From contig JAKJEK010000057.1 of assembly GCA_022705465.1 (NCBI GenBank), positions 1-6,341 on the forward strand: a stretch of 6,341 nt of DNA. Direction: 5' to 3'. Every line of letters starts with the position of its first letter. Within the stretch, counting starts at the first letter, position 1. The notes beneath the pieces are model-generated. The model was not told the origin of the DNA. It saw only the letters and a list, made by a program, of their open reading frames with translations, and did not search any database. Position numbers and translations under genes: made by a program. Positions 1-4,747 of the stretch are shown here, one piece after another. This DNA comes from Patescibacteria group bacterium (GTDB taxonomy: Bacteria; Patescibacteriota; UBA1384; XYA2-FULL-43-10; 1-14-0-10-43-13).

Positions 1-216
1 ACCAAGTTTGTGTCCGACCATATCTTCGATAATGAATACCGGTATGTGTTCTTTACCATTGTGAACGGCAAATGACACACCAACCATTTCTGGAGTAATG
101 GTTGCGTCTCGCGACCAAGTTTTTATCGCTTGTTTGCTGTTTGTTGAACGAGCTTTATCCACTTTGGTCAAAAGACGCTCGTCAATAAATGGACCTTTTT
201 TAAGGGATCTCGCCAT
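1..216 (-). CDS. rpsS: 30S ribosomal protein S19, C-terminal end cut by window edge
   Basis: S19 sits in the head of the 30S subunit, where it binds 16S rRNA together with S13 and contacts the A-site tRNA region. The minus strand from 216 reads an intact frame of 72 residues to the window edge. It begins with the family signature [12 protein letters not shown] and continues through [14 protein letters not shown], the central segment [14 protein letters not shown] and the GHKLG motif. The usual length is about 90 residues, so roughly 20 C-terminal residues lie outside. The ATG overlaps the rplB stop by one base (TAATG), which favours translational coupling. An AGGAG Shine-Dalgarno lies at 230-226, 9 nt upstream and inside the last codons of rplB. 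No frameshift or odd residue is seen. Identification is secure from the N-terminal signature and from position after rplB. Confidence 0.97.
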   Translation of the reverse strand, partial: MARSLKKGPFIDERLLTKVDKARSTNSKQAIKTWSRDATITPEMVGVSFAVHNGKEHIPVFIIEDMVGHKLG

Positions 217-1052
217 TATTTCTTTCTCCTACTTAGAATTAACTGGGTCCCTGGTTTCTTTTTGTTGCGGGTTCTTCGACCAAGTGCTAGAGCACCCCAA
301 GGTGTTTTTGGATACTTCATGCCAATTGGTGAGCCGCCTTCGCCACCACCGTGTGGGTGGTCAACAGGGTTTTTGGCCTTTCCTCGAACTTCTGGTCTTC
401 GCCCGATATGTCGAACTCTACCAGCTTTGCCCATTGTAATATTTGAGTGGTCGGAATTGGAAACGATGCCATAAGAAGCATAGTTACCAGAAAGAACCTT
501 GCGGCTTTCGCCGGATGGTGTTCTGATGATAGCATAGTCACCATCAAAACCGAGAAGTGTGGCATAACTTCCAGCGCTGCGGCACATCTGTCCGCCACGA
601 CCAGAAACCATCTCAATGTTGTATATTTGCGATCCAACAGGCATGTTTCTAAGCTGGGTTCTATTGCCGGTGTGAACGGGTGCATGCTCTCCACATGTCA
701 CAGTATCGCCCACTTTCAGACCTGCAGGGGCAAGAATATAGCTTTTCTCACCACTTTGTTGATAGACAATTTTCGCGATAAAAGCAGATCTATTGGGATC
801 ATATTCGATGGATTCTACTTGCGCTTCTAGGTCAAGATATTTTGTTCTGGAAAAATCAACGGTGCGATATAATCGTTTGGCACCACCACCACGATGGGCA
901 ACAACAAGTTGACCCTTGGCATTGCGACCAGATAATCGCTTTTTGCCAACAGTTAAAGACTTTTCACGGCTGGCTTTTGTCAGTGAGGTGGTGTCCAGCA
1001 CTGACAACTGCCTTCTTGCGTTTCCTGTCGGTTTTACTACTCTTATTGCCAT
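216..1052 (-). CDS. rplB: 50S ribosomal protein L2
   Basis: L2 is a primary 23S rRNA-binding protein needed for subunit association and for the integrity of the peptidyl transferase centre. The product is 278 residues, close to the usual 273-277. The N-terminal RNA-binding domain carries SGRNAKGQ (41-48) and [11 protein letters not shown] (53-63). The C-terminal SH3-like domain carries [14 protein letters not shown] (127-140) and the near-invariant [12 protein letters not shown] (228-239), whose His232 corresponds to E. coli His229, the residue implicated in activity. The tail ends in basic residues (SRRKK), as is normal. The ATG at 1052 follows rplW by 29 nt, with only a weak GGA about 5 nt upstream, so translation may depend partly on coupling. 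The stop is TAA, sharing a base with the rpsS start. All motifs are intact. Confidence 0.98.
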   Translation of the reverse strand: MAIRVVKPTGNARRQLSVLDTTSLTKASREKSLTVGKKRLSGRNAKGQLVVAHRGGGAKRLYRTVDFSRTKYLDLEAQVESIEYDPNRSAFIAKIVYQQSGEKSYILAPAGLKVGDTVTCGEHAPVHTGNRTQLRNMPVGSQIYNIEMVSGRGGQMCRSAGSYATLLGFDGDYAIIRTPSGESRKVLSGNYASYGIVSNSDHSNITMGKAGRVRHIGRRPEVRGKAKNPVDHPHGGGEGGSPIGMKYPKTPWGALALGRRTRNKKKPGTQLILSRRKK

Positions 1053-1081
1053 AATTATCCAATTCTACTTATCAACTTAAA

Positions 1082-1414
1082 CTATTCTTTCGTTTTCTTG
1101 TCGTTAGTATTGTTTTCCTCAGGTTTCTCTTCGAGGGTTTCAATTTCAAATAAATCGATTTTATCACCTGGTTTTACAGTAACAACAGCCTTTTTGAAAT
1201 TTGATCGTTTGCCAGAACCCTGTTTGGTGCGTTTGACCTTGCCCTTATAGGTGGCTGTGTTGATGTCGACAACTGATACTCCGAAAAGCTCGTTGCATAG
1301 TGCAGCAATAGTTTCTTTACTCGCGCGAGGATCAACTAAGAATGTGTATTTGCTGTCTGCAACTTGCTGAAAACTTTTCTCAGAAATTAACGCTTTCTTT
1401 AACACTTTATTCAT
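1082..1414 (-). CDS. rplW: 50S ribosomal protein L23 (start placed at the internal ATG)
   Basis: L23 binds domain III of 23S rRNA at the tunnel exit and in bacteria is the docking site for trigger factor and SRP. Conserved features are ALISEKSF near the N-terminus, the YTFLVDPRASKETI strand-helix and the KGKVKRTKQGSGKRSNFKKA rRNA-binding loop. I place the start at 1414, giving 110 residues (family usually about 95-100). A GAGGA Shine-Dalgarno at 1424-1420 sits 5 nt before this ATG. The upstream in-frame ATG at 1429 has no Shine-Dalgarno and would add only MTRKT. From 1414 the gene overlaps rplD by 8 nt (ATGAATAA), a normal coupling arrangement. The last 16 or so residues are a charged Glu/Lys/Asn tail beyond the usual L23 end. 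The stop is TAG. Confidence 0.95.
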   Translation of the reverse strand: MNKVLKKALISEKSFQQVADSKYTFLVDPRASKETIAALCNELFGVSVVDINTATYKGKVKRTKQGSGKRSNFKKAVVTVKPGDKIDLFEIETLEEKPEENNTNDKKTKE

Positions 1415-2069
1415 TGTCTTCCTCGTCATGATTGCTAGATTCTTTTTCGTTGGAATAAATACTCTCTATTTCATTCATTGCTGCCCTAGTTGCAACAACT
1501 TTATTAGAAGTTAGAAGATAGATAATGTCCAGATTGCCGGGCGACATAATTTTAACACCTGCAATGTTGCGGAAGGATAATTCAAAGTTCTCATCGCTGG
1601 TCTCAAGAATCACAGATACTTTGCCCTCGGCGCCGAGATTATCGAGAATCTCAACTGCTTGTTTGGTTTTGATATCGGATAATTTGATTTCGTCAACGAT
1701 GACAATATTACCGTTCTCAATCAGACGTGAAAATATTCCCAAAATGGTGCGGCGTCTTTCGCGGCGATTCATTCTAAGACGATAGTTGCGTTCTGGGGTT
1801 GGGCCAAATGTTACACCGCCTCCAACCCACAATGGTGAACGAGTTGAGCCGACACGCGCACTACCAGTACCTTTTTGTCTCCATGGCTTGCGGCCACCGC
1901 CGGAGACCTCTCCTCTATCCTTTGTATTTGCAATCGGAGCCCTTTGGGCTGCCCGCAAGAAGTTAATATAAAGAGCGAGTGTATCGTCAGAAACAGGATG
2001 CGAAAATACGTCAGACATCACAATTTCGTCGATTTTTTCACCCTTTTGATTAAGAAGTTGAGTGTTCAT
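1407..2069 (-). CDS. rplD: 50S ribosomal protein L4
   Basis: L4 binds domain I of 23S rRNA, and its extended loop lines the peptide exit tunnel. In E. coli free L4 also represses the S10 operon through its mRNA leader; whether that holds here is unknown. The 220-residue product (usual 201-210) has the tunnel loop with GGGRKPWRQKGTGSARVG (57-74), RSPLWVGGGVTFGP (77-90) and basic RRERRR (102-107), followed by the globular C-terminal part (IVIVDEI, then LDIIYLLTSNKVV). After about residue 207 it ends in an acidic tail (SSNHDEEDNE) beyond the normal terminus. The ATG lies 30 nt after the rplC stop. The only purine-rich stretch (TAGGGAA) is about 14 nt upstream, so the Shine-Dalgarno is poor. The N-terminus fits the family, so I keep this start. 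The stop is TAA. Confidence 0.97.
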   Translation of the reverse strand: MNTQLLNQKGEKIDEIVMSDVFSHPVSDDTLALYINFLRAAQRAPIANTKDRGEVSGGGRKPWRQKGTGSARVGSTRSPLWVGGGVTFGPTPERNYRLRMNRRERRRTILGIFSRLIENGNIVIVDEIKLSDIKTKQAVEILDNLGAEGKVSVILETSDENFELSFRNIAGVKIMSPGNLDIIYLLTSNKVVATRAAMNEIESIYSNEKESSNHDEEDNE

Positions 2070-2099
2070 GATTTTCTAACCGTTCCCTACTAAATGCTA

Positions 2100-2771
2100 C
2101 TACTCCGATTGAGTCTCTTTATCTTCACTTTCTACATCTTCTTGAGCCATTTTTTCCATGGCTGCAAGTTCTTCTTGTGCGGCTGTGTCGATTTCTTCTT
2201 CTGCAACTTCTCCTGTTCCAAAGACCTTCACTATTGATTTAACTGGACCTGGAATTGCGCCTGCAATTAGGAGAAAATCCTTATCGACATCGATGACTTT
2301 CAAATTTTTAACAGTGACAGTTTCATTACCCATATGACCTGGCATTTTACGACCAAGCACGACGCGTTGCGGGTAGCCGCCACCGATTGAACCGGGTTCA
2401 CGAACATTATTACTACCATGAGTTTCGGGACCGCGCGCAAAATCGTGTCTTTTTACTGTGCCGCTGAACCCCTTACCCTTGCTCTTGCCTTGCACACTAA
2501 CAAGTTCATCTTTCTTAAACTGTGACAGTGTAATGTTTTGACCGACTTTGTATCTGCCTGGTGCATCAACATGGAATTCGGTGACTTTGGCGGCCTTATC
2601 GTTACCTTCTTTTAAGGCTTTTATTTGAACGGCCTTGTAGCCATCTTTATCTTTTGTTTTTGTTTGTGAAACAACACAAGCTAAGGCAGCAATTTTGGTT
2701 ACTGCTATACTTCTGCCGTCCTCGTCGAATACACGAGTCATGCCGATTTTTCTGCCCAGGATAAATTTCAT
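2100..2771 (-). CDS. rplC: 50S ribosomal protein L3
   Basis: L3 is an early 50S assembly protein that binds the 3' end of 23S rRNA and sends a loop towards the peptidyl transferase centre. The product is 223 residues (usual about 205-215). The start MKFILGRKIGMTRVFDEDG is the family signature. The central part has GKGKGFSGTVKRHDF (97-111), RGPETHGS (113-120), EPGSIGGGYPQ (125-135) and KMPGHMGNETVTVKNL (142-157). The tip loop after GSIG is one residue shorter than the common bacterial form. Residues 187-223 form an acidic tail with 15 Asp/Glu among 37 residues and no counterpart in standard L3. The Shine-Dalgarno AGGGAAGG (2780-2773) lies directly before the ATG. It is the first gene after a promoter and structured leader, so it probably heads the large r-protein operon. 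It ends in tandem stops TAG TAG. Confidence 0.98.
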   Translation of the reverse strand: MKFILGRKIGMTRVFDEDGRSIAVTKIAALACVVSQTKTKDKDGYKAVQIKALKEGNDKAAKVTEFHVDAPGRYKVGQNITLSQFKKDELVSVQGKSKGKGFSGTVKRHDFARGPETHGSNNVREPGSIGGGYPQRVVLGRKMPGHMGNETVTVKNLKVIDVDKDFLLIAGAIPGPVKSIVKVFGTGEVAEEEIDTAAQEELAAMEKMAQEDVESEDKETQSE

Positions 2772-2884
2772 ACCTTCCCTACATCATTAAAGTATTTACT
2801 AAACAAACAAAAGTCTTGGAACCATCTCCCCTCTGACGGGCAGGCGTTATCCACGACTTGAGCGCTAGTTTGTGCGCTGCAACA
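2772..2884 (-). promoter_or_regulatory. Structured 5' leader of the rplC operon
   Basis: From the predicted start near 2884 the transcript would carry about 110 nt before rplC. Two hairpins are visible. A small one pairs AGCGC (2878-2874) with GCGCT (2865-2861) around an 8-nt loop. A large one pairs AAGTCGTGGA (2859-2850) with TCCAAGACTT (2820-2811), 9 of 10 positions plus one G-A mismatch. Its top can fold further through CCC (2840-2838) and GGG (2831-2829) around a GTCAGA loop. A U-rich unstructured stretch and the Shine-Dalgarno follow. The position, directly before r-protein genes, suggests an autoregulatory leader bound by a product such as L4 or L3. That is inference; I do not recognise it as a known leader class. 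Confidence 0.6.
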
Positions 2885-2890
2885 ATATTT

Positions 2891-2919
2891 AGAATACTAC
2901 ATTGGAAGCCATGTGTCAA
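2891..2919 (-). promoter_or_regulatory. Sigma70-type promoter for rplC operon
   Basis: A perfect -35 box TTGACA (2919-2914) is followed after exactly 17 bp by a -10 box TATTCT (2896-2891; 4 of 6 matches to TATAAT). The predicted start is about 2884. An AT-rich region upstream (around 2945-2990) could help as an UP element. It lies downstream of the rpsJ terminator and about 110 nt before rplC, where the operon would need a new promoter. Confidence 0.7.
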
Positions 2920-2927
2920 CACTACAG

Positions 2928-2944
2928 TTGTACATGACGTACAA
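2928..2944. promoter_or_regulatory. 17-bp palindrome upstream of the rplC promoter, operator-like
   Basis: TTGTAC and GTACAA form perfect 6-bp arms around a 5-bp centre (ATGAC on the plus strand). The element ends 8 bp upstream of the -35 box, which suits an activator or a repressor site. No regulator can be named from sequence alone. Confidence 0.4.
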
Positions 2945-2990
2945 TCTCAACGTGGTTTAAAAATAAACTATGCTATATTACAAATAAACC

Positions 2991-3079
2991 AAGTCGGGGC
3001 TGAACGCCGATTAAAATATTGCATTAAAGTAAAAAGAAGGGGCTCTCTTTGAGGTATTGCTCATAAAGAGCCCCGACTT
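2991..3079. repeat. 11-bp inverted repeat overlapping the rpsJ terminator stem
   Basis: AAGTCGGGGCT at 2991-3001 is the exact reverse complement of AGCCCCGACTT at 3069-3079. The second arm includes the outer base of the terminator stem (3069-3074), so pairing of the two arms would exclude the terminator hairpin. In the rpsJ transcript the partner lies downstream of the terminator, so it could matter only in read-through RNA. On the opposite strand the order is antiterminator first. Confidence 0.6.
3026..3074 (-). terminator. Strong rho-independent terminator after rpsJ
   Basis: On the minus strand GGGGCTCTTTATGAG (3074-3060) pairs with CTCAAAGAGAGCCCC (3053-3039). Fourteen of 15 positions pair (one G-U), with one A-A mismatch, around a 6-nt CAATAC loop. 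A T-rich run, TTCTTTTTACTTT (3038-3026), follows at once. The stem starts 7 nt after the rpsJ stop codon. The other strand lacks a T-run after the stem, so it works in the minus direction only. Confidence 0.9.
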
Positions 3080-3081
3080 AT

Positions 3082-3405
3082 TTACATCTTTATCTCAACA
3101 TTGACGCCGTGTGGCAAATCCAAACCCATAAGGTTATCGATAGTCTTTGGAGTTGGATTGAGAATGTCAATGAGCCTTTTATGTGTCCGCATTTCAAACT
3201 GTTCGCGGCTATCCTTATGGACGTGGGGAGACTTAATAACGGTTACGCTATTTCTCTCCGTCGGAAGCGGGATTGGACCCGCGACCGTTGCACCAGATCG
3301 GATGGCTGTTTCCACAATTTGCTCAGCAGACTTATCTATGATTCGGTGATCGTAGGCTTTGAGCTTTATGCGAATTTTCTGTTTGACAGAACTCTTATCT
3401 GACAT
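3082..3405 (-). CDS. rpsJ: 30S ribosomal protein S10
   Basis: S10 belongs to the head of the 30S subunit; in E. coli it also acts as NusE, with NusB, in antitermination. The 107-residue product (usual about 102-103) has all family segments: [15 protein letters not shown] (10-24), the [12 protein letters not shown] loop (38-49), and [20 protein letters not shown], followed by [16 protein letters not shown] at the end. The extra length is a short N-terminal segment. The ATG lies 20 nt after the tuf stop. Upstream is only a weak, distant AGTAGG, so coupling to tuf translation is likely. The stop is TAA, followed within 7 nt by a strong terminator. S10 therefore appears to be the last gene of a fusA-tuf-rpsJ unit rather than the first gene of the S10 operon. 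Confidence 0.98.
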   Translation of the reverse strand: MSDKSSVKQKIRIKLKAYDHRIIDKSAEQIVETAIRSGATVAGPIPLPTERNSVTVIKSPHVHKDSREQFEMRTHKRLIDILNPTPKTIDNLMGLDLPHGVNVEIKM

Positions 3406-3425
3406 CTTGTCGTTTTAACCTACTA

Positions 3426-4604
3426 TTATTTAATAATCTTTGTTACTACACCTGCACCAACGGTTTTGCCACCTTCGCGGATTGCGAATTTCAGGCCTTC
3501 GTCCATGGCGATCGGCTGAATGAGGGTGACTTTAACGTTTGAAGTGTCGCCAGGCATGATCATTTCTTTATCGAAAGCGATATCGCCGGTAACATCTGTG
3601 GTTCGGATGTAGAATTGAGGTTTGTAGCCAGGGAAGAACGGCGAATGACGTCCACCTTCTTCTTTTGTTAAAGCATAAATTTCTGCTTCGAATTCAGTAT
3701 GAGGTGTAATGCTGCCTGGTTTAACAATAACTTGACCGCGCTCGATATCTTCTCGTTCAATACCGCGGAGCAAAAGTCCAACGTTGTCACCAGCCTGACC
3801 CTGATCGAGCTGCTTCTTGAACATTTCGACACCGGTAACGACTGTCTTAGTGGTCTTTTTGATACCGACGATTTCAACTTCATCGTTAATTTTAACGATG
3901 CCTTGTTCGATACGACCGGTAGCAACGGTACCACGACCCTTAATGGAGAAGACGTCTTCAACTGGCATAAGGAAAGGTTTGTCAATTTCGCGTTTTGGTT
4001 CTGGAATAGCTTCATCAACGGCAGCCATAAGCTCCATAATAGCTTCTTCATATTTAGCGTCACCTTCGAGAGCCTTGAGAGCTGAGCCTCGAATGATTTT
4101 TGCGCTATCGCCATCATACTTATATTTGGTCAAGAGCTCTCTAACTTCCATCTCAACAAGGTCAAGAAGCTCTGGATCATCTACCATGTCGCACTTATTT
4201 AAGAAGACGACGATAGCAGGAACTCCAACCTGGCCAGCGAGCAGAATGTGTTCGCGAGTCTGAGGCATTGGGCCATCAGCGGCTGATACTACTAAAATTG
4301 CACCATCCATCTGAGCAGCGCCGGTGATCATATTTTTAACGTAATCAGCGTGGCCAGGACAGTCAACGTGCGCATAGTGACGATTGGCTGTCTCATACTC
4401 CTGATGCGAGGTAGCGATGGTAATACCACGCTCTCTTTCTTCTGGAGCATTATCAATGTCTTCAAACTTTCTCGCTTGAGCGAGACCCTGTTTCGCAAGC
4501 ATTGTTGTGATTGCGGCAGTAAGGGTGGTTTTACCGTGGTCAACGTGACCGATGGTACCGATATTGACATGCGGTTTTGTTCTTTCGAACTTTTCTGCTG
4601 CCAT
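3426..4604 (-). CDS. tuf: Translation elongation factor EF-Tu
   Basis: EF-Tu is the GTPase that brings aminoacyl-tRNA to the ribosomal A site. The 392-residue length is standard (393-394). The GTPase domain (about 1-200) has G1 GHVDHGKT (19-26), switch [11 protein letters not shown] (58-67), G3 DCPGH (81-85, with the catalytic His85), G4 NKCDM (136-140) and G5 GSALKAL (173-179). Domain II (about 208-297) has [19 protein letters not shown] and [15 protein letters not shown]. Domain III (about 299-392) has [16 protein letters not shown] and [11 protein letters not shown]. Every nucleotide-binding residue expected is present. The Shine-Dalgarno TAAGGAG (4617-4611) sits 6 nt before the ATG and is the best in the window. 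The gene ends in three in-frame stops, TAA TAG TAG. Its own promoter is likely in the fusA-tuf spacer. Confidence 0.99.
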   Translation of the reverse strand: MAAEKFERTKPHVNIGTIGHVDHGKTTLTAAITTMLAKQGLAQARKFEDIDNAPEERERGITIATSHQEYETANRHYAHVDCPGHADYVKNMITGAAQMDGAILVVSAADGPMPQTREHILLAGQVGVPAIVVFLNKCDMVDDPELLDLVEMEVRELLTKYKYDGDSAKIIRGSALKALEGDAKYEEAIMELMAAVDEAIPEPKREIDKPFLMPVEDVFSIKGRGTVATGRIEQGIVKINDEVEIVGIKKTTKTVVTGVEMFKKQLDQGQAGDNVGLLLRGIEREDIERGQVIVKPGSITPHTEFEAEIYALTKEEGGRHSPFFPGYKPQFYIRTTDVTGDIAFDKEMIMPGDTSNVKVTLIQPIAMDEGLKFAIREGGKTVGAGVVTKIIK

Positions 4605-4623
4605 CTTGCACTCCTTATAGTTT

Positions 4624-4645
4624 CCGTATTAATTAATGTATACGG
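4624..4645 (-). promoter_or_regulatory. Hairpin in the tuf 5'UTR
   Basis: CCGTAT and ATACGG form a perfect 6-bp stem with a 10-nt AT-only-plus-C loop, ending 6 nt before the tuf Shine-Dalgarno (4617-4611). It lacks a following T-run, so it is not a terminator. It could stabilise the mRNA 5' end or modulate initiation. Confidence 0.4.
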
Positions 4646-4674
4646 CAATTAAATAATAACTACGTTCAGTAATT

Positions 4675-4690
4675 TAAACACTTGTGTTTA
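4675..4690. promoter_or_regulatory. 16-bp palindrome at the predicted tuf transcription start
   Basis: On the minus strand TAAACAC-AA-GTGTTTA has perfect 7-bp arms around 2 bp. It begins with the last base of the predicted -10 box and spans the expected start site near 4683. It is 2 bp from a second palindrome (4693-4710). Confidence 0.5.
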
Positions 4691-4718
4691 TATTAGCAAA
4701 TTATTGCTAAAATTGCAA
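4690..4718 (-). promoter_or_regulatory. Candidate tuf promoter
   Basis: A -35-like TTGCAA (4718-4713) is followed by a 17-bp spacer and a -10-like TAATAT (4695-4690), each matching 4 of 6 consensus bases, in a strongly AT-rich spacer. Predicted start is about 4683, giving a 5'UTR near 80 nt. AT-rich sequence makes chance matches common, so this is moderate evidence. Read-through from fusA could also supply tuf mRNA, since no clear terminator lies between them. Confidence 0.5.
4693..4710. promoter_or_regulatory. 18-bp palindrome in the tuf promoter spacer
   Basis: TTAGCAA-TAAT-TTGCTAA (minus strand) has perfect 7-bp arms and a 4-bp centre. It occupies most of the spacer and enters the -10 box of the predicted promoter, the classic place for a repressor operator. 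As RNA it would be a hairpin lacking a T-run, so a terminator for fusA is less likely. Confidence 0.5.
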
Positions 4719-4747
4719 GACCTAGTTGCCTTGAATATCTCAGCAAA

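Larger units (their letters stand above)
2772..3081. other. 310-nt intergenic region between rpsJ and rplC
   Basis: This is the only stretch above 300 bases without a gene. In transcript direction (minus strand) it holds an intrinsic terminator immediately after rpsJ, one arm of an 11-bp inverted repeat, an AT-rich segment, a 17-bp palindrome, a promoter, and a leader of about 110 nt ending in the rplC ribosome binding site. These are listed separately. I see no credible small gene in it on either strand. Confidence 0.85.

Noticed and set aside
1427..1429. ATG at 1429 as the rplW start
   Set aside because: No ribosome binding site precedes it, and the only good one points to the ATG at 1414.
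2846..2852. Leader heptamer GGATAAC also found in the peptidyl transferase loop of 23S rRNA, as possible rRNA mimicry
   Set aside because: Seven bases match somewhere in 23S rRNA too easily, and the flanking structure does not clearly agree.
2847..2855. TTATCCACG, an 8-of-9 match to a DnaA box
   Set aside because: A single site in an r-protein leader with no neighbouring boxes or origin genes; it falls within the base-paired stem of the leader. Most likely coincidence.
2992..3012. Second hairpin (AGTCGG with CCGATT) as a back-up terminator
   Set aside because: Only 6 pairs with one G-U and a 9-nt loop, and the following sequence is not a continuous T-run. The strong terminator at 3026-3074 is enough.
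2858..3052. Plus-strand open frame of 64 codons in the rpsJ-rplC gap
   Set aside because: No Shine-Dalgarno, no recognisable domain, and it runs antisense over the promoter, palindrome and terminator, which explain the region better.
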